Origin: CALHVX01 sp038757945
GTDB lineage: Bacteria > Pseudomonadota > Gammaproteobacteria > Pseudomonadales > Azotimanducaceae
NCBI GenBank assembly: GCA_038757945.1
Contig: JBCDGJ010000034.1
Coordinates: 1 to 36,345 of the forward strand
Direction of reading: 5' to 3'
DNA length: 36,345 bases
Numbering within the stretch: the first letter of the stretch is position 1; every line of letters begins with the position of its first letter. Below are positions 8,513-17,172 of this stretch, piece by piece. Both the position numbers and the translations under genes were made by a program. The notes beneath the pieces are model-generated. The model was given only the letters and a program-made list of their open reading frames with translations. It searched no databases and was not told the DNA's origin.

Positions 8513-9268
8513 CTATTGGGGCGCATCGCTGCCCTTTTTCCGACCGATGAACTGGTAAACCGGCACTCGAACCCAGGGCAGCCAGGGCACCGGTGCCCGA
8601 TCTTCGGACCGCCAGACGGGCTCAAAACGGCGGCTGAGCGTCGGCAGGTGGTCCGCGCTGAGAAACACGTCATCCCAGCCGAACCAGGCCGTCCAGCCAT
8701 GCCGTGTCCACCAGCTATGACGCACCATACCGGGCGGCGGATGTTTGCGGCTGACGTAAAAGTCGACCACCGCAATCTGTCCGCCCGGCCGCAGCAGCGA
8801 TTCGGCGTGTTCAAGCACAGCCGGCCAATCGGGCATCATGGTCAGCGAGTACGACAGCAGCACGATGTCGACCGGATGGTCCGCCGGGCGCCACAGGGTG
8901 GCATCCGCCCGGTGAGTAGTGACGTTGCTGGCGCCAAGCTCAGCGATCCGTTGATCGGCGATGCGGAGCAGGGATCCGGCCAGATCCACGATATGCCAAT
9001 GGCCTAGCTGAGCCCGCATTCCTGCGGGCAGAAAATCGAGGTTGGCCCCGGTCCCACCGCCAAGGTCGGCAACCACGGCGCCCGGCGGTAGCTCCAGCCG
9101 TTCGAGGAGGCGTTCCCGGCCGGTGAGCAGCCGTTTGCGGAACGCATCGTAGTCCTCGGCCTGGGCTGCGTAGAACGACTCCATGCGTGCGCCGTGATCG
9201 GCGACTCCGCTCGCGCTGCCGCGCAGCAGCCGCCACAGCGTCCGAAGTTCAGAAAGCTTCGAACTCAT
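8513..9268 (-). CDS. btaB: SAM-dependent methyltransferase, BtaB-like (betaine-lipid headgroup N-methylation)
   Basis: This 251-residue class I methyltransferase has motif I VVADLGGGTGANLDFL, an acidic motif II in WHIVDLAGSLL, and a post-motif VDIVLLSYSLTMMPDW. The ESFYAAQAEDYDAFRKRLLTG segment before motif I resembles the methyltransferase half of fungal and algal BTA1 and its bacterial partners. Its start overlaps the stop of the upstream BtaA-like gene by ATGA (9265-9268), indicating translational coupling. Together they should turn diacylglycerol into diacylglyceryl-homoserine and then trimethylate it to DGTS. The family assignment as a methyltransferase is certain. The BtaB role rests on the partner gene. 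The symbol is assigned by analogy. Confidence 0.78.
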   Translation of the reverse strand: MSSKLSELRTLWRLLRGSASGVADHGARMESFYAAQAEDYDAFRKRLLTGRERLLERLELPPGAVVADLGGGTGANLDFLPAGMRAQLGHWHIVDLAGSLLRIADQRIAELGASNVTTHRADATLWRPADHPVDIVLLSYSLTMMPDWPAVLEHAESLLRPGGQIAVVDFYVSRKHPPPGMVRHSWWTRHGWTAWFGWDDVFLSADHLPTLSRRFEPVWRSEDRAPVPWLPWVRVPVYQFIGRKKGSDAPQ

Positions 9269-10482
9269 GACGCTGGGGTCGCTGCGCCGAGCCAGTCAGC
9301 GATGTGGAAACTGCCGTAGGTGTGCACCCGATCCTGTGCGTGCAGCCGTTCGGCAAGCTTTCGGTTGTAGCGCAGCAGCGTGCCGACGGGCTGCCGCTCA
9401 CCGGCAACCATGACCTCGATCGGATCGACAAAATCGACTTCGAGCGCCGCGCTGCGCCAGAGCATGCGCGCACCGGCCGCCGCCCGGTCGGCGATGGCCT
9501 GCCACTCGGCGGCCAGCGTCGGTTGGCCGTAGCTCGAAAGCCAGTCCATGTGGTCAAGCAGGACAAATCGATGCAGGGGCTCCTCACTCTGGTTGAGGAA
9601 GTCGAGGATCGTCGTTGTGTGAGTCGATATGCGATCAACGCCCCCGGCTTTCAGCCGCGCGAAGGCATCAGGCTTCAGGTACTCGGGGCACCGCTCTTCC
9701 GTGTAGTAGCCAAACAGGTAGATCCACCAGAAGTAGTTGTCTTTTGTTGGCAACCGGGTGAATACCGTTTCCAGGGCATCTTCAACAAATTGTGCGACGC
9801 CGCCGTTATAGTGCTCGGCAATCTGCAGCTGCTGGGACCGTGGCACACCGACCAGCGACAGCGTCGGGCCGTAGCCAATGAGCTTGCGCAGCAGACCACT
9901 CCAGACCCGGTCACGGATGTGATCGAGATAGATCTGCCGTCGCTCAGCCGGTGACTCCACCTCGAACAGTGTGCCGACGGTGGCGTAGGCCTTGCGGGAC
10001 TTCAGGTACAGGGTCATCAGCCGCGCGAACCAGCCGGAGGTGCCGTGATAGTAAAAGCTCGGCAACAGCCGCCCGGGACGGAAGAAGCGCAGGTGCGAAT
10101 CCCAGAAGGCGCGGGCCTCGTCCTGCAGGTGTGGCCGGATGCGCTTGCCGTACACGGCCTCGATGTCCCGCAGCTGGCCTTCGCCGAACATCCTGAAGAA
10201 GGTCTCATGGTCAAGCCCTCGGATCGCTGCGATCTTGAGCTCCAGCAGCGCGTTCTGCCGCGGATTGACGTCGATGCAGTAGATGTGACGCGGATCATCC
10301 AACGCATAGTCCAGCGCATTGCAGCCGGCAGAGGTAATCATCAGCACGTTATGGTCGGCGGTGAGCTCGAGGGCTTCGCGGTCACAGCGCGGGTCTTCCC
10401 AGCAGGTGTTGTAGACCAGGTTACGACCGTGAACCTGAGCGAAGAAGCCGCGCGACAGCCGGTCGATGAAGCTGAGAGCCAT
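9265..10482 (-). CDS. btaA: BtaA-like (DUF3419) SAM:diacylglycerol 3-amino-3-carboxypropyltransferase
   Basis: This 405-residue protein of the DUF3419 family starts at 10482 behind an AAGGGA ribosome site. Family features visible are the N-terminal VYNTCWEDPRCDREAL, a SAM-binding Rossmann segment VLMITSAGCNALDYAL followed by IYCIDVNPRQNALLELK, and the conserved FVLLDHMDWLS near residue 310. BtaA of Rhodobacter transfers the aminocarboxypropyl group of SAM to diacylglycerol, the first step of betaine-lipid (DGTS) synthesis. The next gene downstream overlaps it by 4 nt and is a methyltransferase, matching the btaAB arrangement. Betaine lipids commonly replace phospholipids under phosphate shortage. 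I found no PHO-box-like repeat upstream, so the regulation is unknown. Confidence 0.85.
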   Translation of the reverse strand: MALSFIDRLSRGFFAQVHGRNLVYNTCWEDPRCDREALELTADHNVLMITSAGCNALDYALDDPRHIYCIDVNPRQNALLELKIAAIRGLDHETFFRMFGEGQLRDIEAVYGKRIRPHLQDEARAFWDSHLRFFRPGRLLPSFYYHGTSGWFARLMTLYLKSRKAYATVGTLFEVESPAERRQIYLDHIRDRVWSGLLRKLIGYGPTLSLVGVPRSQQLQIAEHYNGGVAQFVEDALETVFTRLPTKDNYFWWIYLFGYYTEERCPEYLKPDAFARLKAGGVDRISTHTTTILDFLNQSEEPLHRFVLLDHMDWLSSYGQPTLAAEWQAIADRAAAGARMLWRSAALEVDFVDPIEVMVAGERQPVGTLLRYNRKLAERLHAQDRVHTYGSFHIADWLGAATPAS

Positions 10483-10657
10483 GACAATCCCTTATTCGGT
10501 TCCCCGCAGTGGCTACGGCCAGCGGGGGCGGCGAGCCGCGACTGCGGATTGTCCGCACCCTGCGGACAGATTGCACGCCCGGGTTCGGACCGCCCGAACG
10601 GTCAGGGAGCAACGCTGGCACACGCCAGAGAGGGTGGGTCGGGACTGCGGGCGTGCC
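10483..10657. other. Intergenic region with overlapping alternative hairpins upstream of btaA
   Basis: This 175-bp region separates the RND exporter stop from the btaA start, both on the minus strand. It contains TGCGGA (10543-10548), TCCGCA (10552-10557) and TGCGGA (10561-10566). The middle block can pair with either flank, and the right-hand hairpin extends to 8 bp (10550-10557 with 10561-10568, loop CCC). A further GTTCGG/CCGAAC inverted repeat lies at about 10584-10600. No T-run follows, so a rho-independent terminator is not clear. It could be an attenuator or simply structured spacer. Confidence 0.4.
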
Positions 10658-13159
10658 TCAGGCCGAAGCCGCCGACTTGCGCTGCACGTGGTGGCTCGCG
10701 TCTTCCGTCCGATGCCAGCGCACCAGCAGGCTCGGCAGCAGCGTGAGATTGGCAAACAGCGCCAGCGCCATGGCCGCAGCGACCAGCAGGCCGAACAACA
10801 CCGTCGGTACGAAGTTCGAAAACGCCATCACCGAAAAACCGACCATGACCGTCAGCGTCGTGTAGTACATCGCGTTACCGATGCTGGCATGGCTCCAGGA
10901 AACCGCGACGCGCGCATCGCCCCAGCGCTGGTGTTCAAACTTGAAGCGGTGCAGGTAGTGAATCGCATCATCAACGCCGATACCGATGCTGATCGCGGCA
11001 ATGGTAGTTGTCATCATGTCGAGAGGCAGGCCCGCATAGCCCATAAACGCCAGCACCAGTGCGGCTGCGAGCAGGTTCGGCAACAGGCCAATCAGAGCAT
11101 AGGGCAGGCTGCGCAGCAGAATCAGGAACATAAACAGCGTCGCGCCCAGCACATAAGCGAGGGTATCTATCTGCGAATCGAAGAGCTGCGTCAGCATACT
11201 GTTGAACAGCACCATCATGTCGGACACCGTTACTTCTTCCGGGGCGAAGCCAAGCTCCTCTGTCGCAAAGCGTTCAATGTCCGCCACCAGCGCTTCCCGG
11301 TCGAAGGACGGACCGGTCTCATGGATCCTTGCGTTGAGGCGCAGCTGGCCAGTGGTTGGGCTGGCGTAGTCGTCAATCAACGTGTCCCGGAGTTCCGCGG
11401 GTACCGCGCCCAACAAGCCTGCAATCTCGGCGCTGGACAGGGTGCGGCCGTTGGTCACGGTGCCGGCCAGGTCCTCGAGCGCAGTCAGCGACAACACCTT
11501 GCCGACGACCTCCCGCTCCTCGAGAAAACGATGCAGCCGCGCCAGCCGATCCAGCTTGTCGCGGGTGAACCAGTACCGCTCCGGATAGGGATCAGCTCCT
11601 TCGCCGTCGGCAAAGTCATCGGCGAAGTCGTCAGCAAAGTCGTCGGCGAAATCGTCTTCGAAGCCGGCTTCTGCATCACCTTCAGCGTCGCTGCCCAGCG
11701 GCTCGTAGGGCGAGAACTCAACGACTACCTCGAACGGAATCGTGCCGCCAAGGCGGCGATCGATGTACTTCATGCCCCGATGAATTTCCGTGTCTTCAGC
11801 GAAGTACTCAACGAACCGGTTGTCGAGCGACAGGCGGCTGAGGCCGTAGCTGGCGACGCCGGTGAACAGCAGCGAGGCAACGATGATCGTTCCGCTGCGC
11901 CATCGCGCCCACTGGCCCAGGGCCCGGGTAACGGAGTTGTCTTTCCCCAGATTCTTGCCCGGCGTACCACCCCCGGCGAAGGTAAGCGCCGCCGGGAAGA
12001 AGCTGAAGCTGACGACAAAGGCAATCGCAATGCCGACACACATCATCCAGCCGAAGTCTTCTACCGGAACGATGCGGCTGGCCATCAACGAGCCGAAGGC
12101 GGCAATGGTGGTCACGGCCGTGTACAGGCACGGCGCAAACTTGCTCACCATGGTCGCTACGACCCGCTCGCGATGCGGCGTATCTCGGTTCTCGAACAGC
12201 AGCTCCCGGTAGCGTTGGATCAGATGGATGACCAGCGAGATGTTGATGATCGCCAGCAGGGCGATGAAGTTCGACGAGATGACGGTGGCTGGCCGGTCCA
12301 GAAAGCCGAGGATGCCGACCGTCAGCAGAACCGTGATCCCGCTGGTTGCGATCGGCAGCAGCACCCAGCGCGGCCGCCGGAAGAAGCTGTAGAGCACGAT
12401 CATCATCAACAGCAGCACCGAGCCGCCGAAGGTCATCAGGTCGCTCTTGACGTAGTCGATCATGTCCGCGGCAATCATCGGTACGCCGCCGAGGAACAGC
12501 TCGCCGTGGATCTGGTAGCGCCGTTGAACCACGCGCACGGACTCAATGAGCGCCGCTCGCTGGGCCAGAAAGGCTTCCCGCTGCAGGCGCAGCTCCCGCT
12601 GCGACGAACCGGACGGCGGCGGTACCGGCTTCAGCCCGATGCGGATCGCAGTCGCGCGGCCATCGGCGCTGATCAGCAACTCACGGAACAGCGGGCTGTT
12701 GGTGAGCTCGGCGCGCGCCGCTTCGAGATCGATGTCCGCATCAGCCAGCGTCGGAATTCGGGCCGCGAAATCAGCCAGATCGAATCCTGGAACCTTGAGC
12801 AACGGCAGATCGAGGGCCGTGAACGTATCTCCGACCCCGGGGAGCGCACGCAGGTCCGCCGCAAGGGCGGCCAGATGATCCAGATTGGCGCGGGTGAAGG
12901 GATCGCCATCGGCCGGGGCAAAGGTCAGCAGCAGGAAGTCGTCGCCGGAGAAGGTTTCGGTAATCCGCAGGTACGCGGCAAGGTCCTCATCGCCCTCGAC
13001 CACGAGCGTGTCGGAAGAGGCATCGAAGCGAAACTGGGTTGCGTACCACCCGGCAACCGCGCAGATCGCAACGATGAGGCTGAGGAGCAGTGCCGGATAG
13101 CCAAGGATCCGGGAGTAGAGCGCGATGGCCCAGTGTGGACGGGCAACGGAGGTGGTCAA
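10658..13159 (-). CDS. RND-superfamily exporter, HAE3/MMPL-like, with acidic tetrapeptide repeat
   Basis: This 833-residue inner-membrane protein shows the duplicated RND layout. TM1 (~20-40) is followed by a large periplasmic loop and a five-helix bundle including an Asn/Ile-rich FIALLAIINISLVIHLIQRY. The second half repeats this, with TM7 near residue 420 and the conserved AISIGIGVDDAIHYLHRF motif. The nearest recognisable group is the HAE3/MMPL-type exporters of lipids, hopanoids or hydrophobic compounds. The second periplasmic loop contains four copies of an FADD tetrapeptide flanked by Asp/Glu/Gly (DNA 11601-11659, 12-bp period). The predicted start is TTG at 13159 with GGAA before it. 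The position next to the betaine-lipid genes hints at lipid traffic, but no coupling is seen and the cargo is unknown. Confidence 0.88.
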   Translation of the reverse strand: MTTSVARPHWAIALYSRILGYPALLLSLIVAICAVAGWYATQFRFDASSDTLVVEGDEDLAAYLRITETFSGDDFLLLTFAPADGDPFTRANLDHLAALAADLRALPGVGDTFTALDLPLLKVPGFDLADFAARIPTLADADIDLEAARAELTNSPLFRELLISADGRATAIRIGLKPVPPPSGSSQRELRLQREAFLAQRAALIESVRVVQRRYQIHGELFLGGVPMIAADMIDYVKSDLMTFGGSVLLLMMIVLYSFFRRPRWVLLPIATSGITVLLTVGILGFLDRPATVISSNFIALLAIINISLVIHLIQRYRELLFENRDTPHRERVVATMVSKFAPCLYTAVTTIAAFGSLMASRIVPVEDFGWMMCVGIAIAFVVSFSFFPAALTFAGGGTPGKNLGKDNSVTRALGQWARWRSGTIIVASLLFTGVASYGLSRLSLDNRFVEYFAEDTEIHRGMKYIDRRLGGTIPFEVVVEFSPYEPLGSDAEGDAEAGFEDDFADDFADDFADDFADGEGADPYPERYWFTRDKLDRLARLHRFLEEREVVGKVLSLTALEDLAGTVTNGRTLSSAEIAGLLGAVPAELRDTLIDDYASPTTGQLRLNARIHETGPSFDREALVADIERFATEELGFAPEEVTVSDMMVLFNSMLTQLFDSQIDTLAYVLGATLFMFLILLRSLPYALIGLLPNLLAAALVLAFMGYAGLPLDMMTTTIAAISIGIGVDDAIHYLHRFKFEHQRWGDARVAVSWSHASIGNAMYYTTLTVMVGFSVMAFSNFVPTVLFGLLVAAAMALALFANLTLLPSLLVRWHRTEDASHHVQRKSAASA

Positions 13160-13240
13160 CAGTATTCCAGGTCGGCAACGACAGGCGCGCGATTCTAGCG
13201 CGATTCGCAGTACAGGCTAGGGTAAACGACAGCGGGTTGT

Positions 13241-13262
13241 GACCGGCGTTGATGCGCCGGTC
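13241..13262 (-). terminator. Strong hairpin 3' of the malic enzyme gene, possible terminator
   Basis: GACCGGCG (13241-13248) and CGCCGGTC (13255-13262) are perfectly complementary with a 6-nt loop. The hairpin sits about 40 bp past the malic enzyme stop and 80 bp before the RND start. There is no T-run on either side, so it may act as a transcript-end stabiliser or a weak terminator. Confidence 0.5.
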
Positions 13263-13301
13263 TTGCGACGATCTGGAGAGCGAAGACCCGTGCAGAGATG
13301 G

Positions 13302-15014
13302 TCAGACATGTTGCGGATAAACCGGTCTCCACATGGACTGCTCGATTGCCTCGAGCCCCGGTGCGGGCATGTGGCTCAGGCCTTCCTTGACGGCTGCCGC
13401 CGCAACGGCGGTGGCCACCCTGGCCGTCACCGCGCGCAACCGGGAGACGTCCGGGTACAGCAATCCGGACGCCAGTTCCGCCTCAGTCATCGCATCTGCC
13501 AGCGCCTGCGCGGCTGCCGTGATCATCCCGTCGGAGATGGCGCTGGCTTCGACGTGCAGGCTGCCGAGACCCAGACCTGGAAAGATGAAGACGTTGTTGC
13601 CCTGACCGATCTTGTGCTCGCGCCCGTTCAGCGTCACCGGCTGGAAGGGGCTACCCGTTGCAATGATTGCCGCACCGTCGGTCCACTGCAGCAGAGCTTC
13701 CGGCGTTGCCTCGGCATTCGCCGTTGGATTCGACAGCGGCAGAATCACCGGCCGCGGTGTTGCCGCCAGCATCGCTCGCGCAATCGGTTCATCGAAAACG
13801 CCGGGCGTGCCCGAGGTACCAATCAGCACCGTCGGCTGATAACGCGCAACGACGGCATCAAGATCCCGGTCTGCGCTCTCCCCGAGCCCCTGTGCCTTGG
13901 CGAACGCAGCGGGCCAGGCGAGGGTACGCTTGTAGCCGTCCGCGTAATCCTGATCGTCGACGAGCAGACCGCGGCTGTCGAGCAGCGCAAGGTGCTCGTG
14001 CATCAAGTGGCGCTCGATACCCTCAGCCGCGAGGGCTGCCTTGATCTGCTGGGCGATGCCGAGACCGGCCGCGCCCGCACCGTGAATCACGATCCGTTGC
14101 GCGCTCAAGCGCTCCTGCTTGACGCGCAACGCGCTCATTACCCCGGCCAGCGTCACCGCGCCGGTACCCTGGATGTCATCGTTGAAAGACAGCAGCTGCG
14201 GGCGATATCGCTCCATGAGCGTCAGCGCGTTGCTCTTGCGGAAGTCTTCCCACTGCAACAGGGCTTTCGGAAACAGGGCCTTTACCGCGCTGACGAACTC
14301 TTCCACCAGGCTCTCGTACAGCGGCCCTCGCAGCCGCGGCTTCTGCCAGCCCAGGTAGTTCGGATCGTCTAAGAGTGCCTGATTGTCCGTACCAACATCG
14401 AGGCTGATCGGCAGCGTCTGCTCCGGGGCAATGCCGGCCGCAGCGGTATACAGCGACAGCTTACCGATCGAGATGGCCATCCCGCCGGCGCCCTGGTCAC
14501 CGATCCCGAGAATCGATTCGTTGTCGGTGACGACCAGCAGCCGGATATCGCGCCGGGCAGTCGCGTTGGCGAGGATTTCCTGCACTCGACCGATGTGATC
14601 CGGGGTGATCCACACCCCGCGGCCACGTTGAAACACGCGGCTGAAATGCTGCGTCGCCGCACCAACAGTGGGCGTGTAGACGATCGGCATGAGTTCCTGC
14701 AGATGGTCCATCAGTACCCGGTAGTAGAGGTACTCGTTGCGATCCTGCAGGCTGGTCAGCTCCCGGTAGCGGTCCAGGGGCTTCTCGATCTGCGACAGCG
14801 TGGCCCAGGTCCGCTCGGCCTGCTGGTCCTGGGTGTTGTATGCCGCGGGCAGCAGACCGTTCAGGCCCAGCGCCTCGCGCTCTTTATGCGTGAAGGCGGT
14901 TCCTTTATTACGCAACGGGTCGTGGAGCACCGAAAGGCCCGCCAGCGTCGAGGGCGCAGCGGCACCCGAACCGTCAGTGGCAGGTGACAGGGAGTCAGTC
15001 GGCTTGGCAGACAT
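13302..15014 (-). CDS. maeA: NAD-dependent malic enzyme (oxaloacetate-decarboxylating)
   Basis: This 570-residue cytosolic enzyme converts malate to pyruvate, CO2 and NADH. The length and order match the large MaeA/SfcA type: GTAFTHKEREALGLNGLLP near the N-terminus, the catalytic-Tyr segment LMPIVYTPTVG, LLVVTDNESILGIGDQGAGG around the substrate and metal sites, and FNDDIQGTGAVTL with the metal acidic residues. The dinucleotide-binding loop is IHGAGAAGLGIAQQI, and ILPLSNPTANAEATPE and GQGNNVFIFPGLGLG lie in the C-terminal half. The first ~25 residues form a Ser/Ala-rich tail. It is divergent from the ETF-QO gene across 153 bp, which must hold both promoters. Confidence 0.95.
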   Translation of the reverse strand: MSAKPTDSLSPATDGSGAAAPSTLAGLSVLHDPLRNKGTAFTHKEREALGLNGLLPAAYNTQDQQAERTWATLSQIEKPLDRYRELTSLQDRNEYLYYRVLMDHLQELMPIVYTPTVGAATQHFSRVFQRGRGVWITPDHIGRVQEILANATARRDIRLLVVTDNESILGIGDQGAGGMAISIGKLSLYTAAAGIAPEQTLPISLDVGTDNQALLDDPNYLGWQKPRLRGPLYESLVEEFVSAVKALFPKALLQWEDFRKSNALTLMERYRPQLLSFNDDIQGTGAVTLAGVMSALRVKQERLSAQRIVIHGAGAAGLGIAQQIKAALAAEGIERHLMHEHLALLDSRGLLVDDQDYADGYKRTLAWPAAFAKAQGLGESADRDLDAVVARYQPTVLIGTSGTPGVFDEPIARAMLAATPRPVILPLSNPTANAEATPEALLQWTDGAAIIATGSPFQPVTLNGREHKIGQGNNVFIFPGLGLGSLHVEASAISDGMITAAAQALADAMTEAELASGLLYPDVSRLRAVTARVATAVAAAAVKEGLSHMPAPGLEAIEQSMWRPVYPQHV

Positions 15015-15167
15015 CTGGAGCCTCGAGTCAGCGAAGGTGGGTGGTGATCCTGGAAAAGGGTTCCGAATACCGCGAAGTGTAGCTACAACGCGGCGCCGGG
15101 GCCATTTTGGACGTCAATTGACCCCCGCTGCGCTACAATAGCGGCTCAATTTTCAGGGAGTACAGAA

Positions 15168-16838
15168 ATGGCGGAAGCCGCTATCGAACGTGAATCCATG
15201 GAATTCGACGTTGTCATCGTCGGTGGTGGTCCTGCAGGTCTGGGCGCGGCCTGCCGCCTGATGCAGCAGGCCGAGAAGACCGGTCAGGAGCTGTCCGTGT
15301 GCCTGGTCGAGAAGGGGTCGGAGATCGGTGCGCACATTCTCTCGGGCGCGGTGTTCGAGCCGACCGCGCTCAACGAGCTGTTTCCGGACTGGCGGGAACG
15401 GGGCGCGCCGCTGAACAACCCGGTGACGGAAGACGACGTCTATTACCTCGTCAACGACACGAACCGGATCAAAATTCCAAGCATGTTCATTCCCGCCGAT
15501 ACGCACAACCACGGCAACTACGCCCTGAGCCTCGGCAACCTCTGCCGCTGGCTGGGCGAACAGGCCGAAGCGTTGGGCGTGAACATTTTCCCGGGCTTCG
15601 CCGCCTCGGAAGTGCTCTATAACGAAGACGGCAGCATCAGGGGCATTGCCACCGGTGACATGGGTATAGGCGCTGACGGCGAGCAGAAGGGGACTTTCAC
15701 CCCGGGCTACGAGCTGCATGCCAAATACACGCTGTTTGCAGAAGGCTGCCGCGGACACCTCGGCAAAATGCTGATCGAGCGGTTCGATCTGAACCGTGAT
15801 GCCTCGACACAGCACTACGCGATTGGCCTCAAGGAAGTCTGGGACATCGACCCGGCCAAGCACACGCCCGGAAAGGTGGTCCACACCGTGGGTTGGCCGC
15901 TCGGCCACTTTGCCGGCGGTCCCACCGGCGGTTCCTACCTGTACCACCTGGAGAACAACCAGGTAGCTCTCGGCCTGATCGTCGACCTGGCCTACAAAAA
16001 TCCCTACCTGTCCCCGTTCGAGGAGTTCCAGCGTTGGAAGCATCATCCGCTCATCAGCGAGACGCTCGAGGGCGGCAAGCGCGTAGCGTACGGCGCGCGC
16101 GCCATTGTTAAAGGTGGTCCACAGGCGTTGCCGCGGCTGTCCATGCCGGGCGGCCTGCTCATCGGCGATGACGCCGGCTTCCTCAACGTACTCAAGATCA
16201 AGGGCAGCCACACGGCAATGAAGTCGGGCATGCTGGCCGCCGATACGGTGTTTGCCGCGGTCGCCAACGGACAGGCACACGACGAGCTCGAGGGCTTTCA
16301 GAAAGCCTACGAAGACTCCTGGCTGCATGAAGAGCTCGAACGGTCACGTAATGCCGGCCCGGCGCTCCACAAGTTCGGCACGCTGCCGGGCGCCGCTCAC
16401 GCGTTTGTCAGCGGCACCATCTTCCGCGGCAACAACTTCTACGAGCTGAAAGATCCGACCCCCGACTACGCGGCACTGGTACCGGCCAGCGAAGCCAGGA
16501 AGATCGAATATCCCAAGCCGGATGGCGTACTGTCCTTCGATCGGCTGTCGTCCGTGTTCATGTCGAACACGAATCACGAGGAAGATCAGCCCTGTCATCT
16601 GCAGCTGAAGGATCCTTCGATACCAATCGCGGAGAACCTGCCGAAGTACGCGGAACCGGCGCAGCGCTACTGCCCGGCCGGGGTCTACGAAGTGGTGGAG
16701 GAAACAGACGGCCCACGCTTTCAGATCAACGCGCAGAACTGCGTGCACTGCAAAACCTGTGACATCAAGGATCCGGCGCAGAACATCAACTGGGTAGTGC
16801 CGGAGGGCGCCGGCGGTCCGAACTACCCGAATATGTAG
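15168..16838 (+). CDS. Electron transfer flavoprotein-ubiquinone oxidoreductase (ETF-QO)
   Basis: This 556-residue membrane-associated flavoprotein passes electrons from reduced ETF (fatty-acid, amino-acid and choline/dimethylglycine oxidation) to ubiquinone. The start at 15168 follows CAGGGAG. An N-terminal FAD Rossmann motif (FDVVIVGGGPAGLGAACRL) is followed by VCLVEKGSEIGAHILSGAV. Central elements LLIGDDAGFLNVLKIKGSHT and GMLAADTVF are typical of the family. The C-terminal ferredoxin-like domain supplies the four cysteines of a [4Fe-4S] cluster (YCPAGVYE plus NCVHCKTCDIKDP). The length equals mature ETF-QO. No etfAB genes are in the window. It is transcribed alone and is followed by GC-rich hairpins. 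Confidence 0.96.
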   Translation: MAEAAIERESMEFDVVIVGGGPAGLGAACRLMQQAEKTGQELSVCLVEKGSEIGAHILSGAVFEPTALNELFPDWRERGAPLNNPVTEDDVYYLVNDTNRIKIPSMFIPADTHNHGNYALSLGNLCRWLGEQAEALGVNIFPGFAASEVLYNEDGSIRGIATGDMGIGADGEQKGTFTPGYELHAKYTLFAEGCRGHLGKMLIERFDLNRDASTQHYAIGLKEVWDIDPAKHTPGKVVHTVGWPLGHFAGGPTGGSYLYHLENNQVALGLIVDLAYKNPYLSPFEEFQRWKHHPLISETLEGGKRVAYGARAIVKGGPQALPRLSMPGGLLIGDDAGFLNVLKIKGSHTAMKSGMLAADTVFAAVANGQAHDELEGFQKAYEDSWLHEELERSRNAGPALHKFGTLPGAAHAFVSGTIFRGNNFYELKDPTPDYAALVPASEARKIEYPKPDGVLSFDRLSSVFMSNTNHEEDQPCHLQLKDPSIPIAENLPKYAEPAQRYCPAGVYEVVEETDGPRFQINAQNCVHCKTCDIKDPAQNINWVVPEGAGGPNYPNM

Positions 16839-17172
16839 CGCTCAGCCTGGGTCAGCAGTTCGCACTGCTGTCGTGCGCTGGGTCCCAACCTCCTGTGACC
16901 CGGTGCACGATCGCGGCGGCCAAACCCGGCCGCCCCCTTACCCGCCACACAAATCCGGCGCCGCTGTCGAAAAGCGGCGCCCCTCCTGCGAAAAATTCCG
17001 GCGTTTCAGCACCATCCCCGTGAGGGTAAGCAAAACTCAGCTAGAAGAGCATTAGAAATAGCTCTTAACTGACTGTTTAATTTAGATTTACGTCAGGCTA
17101 ACACTTAGTGCCGCGTTCTGGCCCCACGGTTGCACCGAGTTTGGTGTGCAAGCCGTTGGAAAGGCCGGAACA
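16839..17172. other. Long intergenic region with two strong hairpins and an AT-rich promoter-like stretch
   Basis: This 334-bp region has no credible gene. Hairpin 1: GGCGGCC 16915-16921 with GGCCGCC 16928-16934, loop AAACCC. It is the likely 3' end of the ETF-QO transcript but is not followed by a T-run. Hairpin 2: GGCGCCGCT 16957-16965 with AGCGGCGCC 16973-16981, a perfect 9-bp stem with a 7-nt loop. Hairpin 3: AAGAGC 17045-17050 with GCTCTT 17061-17066. From about 17050 to 17095 the sequence turns AT-rich (TTTAATTTAGATTTA), which is where I would place the protease promoter, although no textbook -35/-10 pair is seen. Confidence 0.5.

Noticed and set aside
10466..13198. Very long plus-strand open frame (910 codons) opposite the RND exporter
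   Set aside because: The translation is rich in Arg/Gln/His/Ala with no domain, while the minus strand encodes a complete RND protein. It is a high-GC shadow.
15114..15150. Sigma-70 promoter for ETF-QO (TTGACC with TACAAT)
   Set aside because: The two hexamers are only about 10 bp apart, so they cannot form one standard promoter. A promoter must exist here but is not identified.
15153..16328. Long minus-strand open frame opposite ETF-QO
   Set aside because: It has no family features, while the plus strand gives full-length ETF-QO.
17020..17170. Cyclic-di-GMP (GEMM) riboswitch before the protease/EAL operon
   Set aside because: The GGGCAAA and GGACGCAAAGC core elements and the tetraloop/receptor pair are not present.
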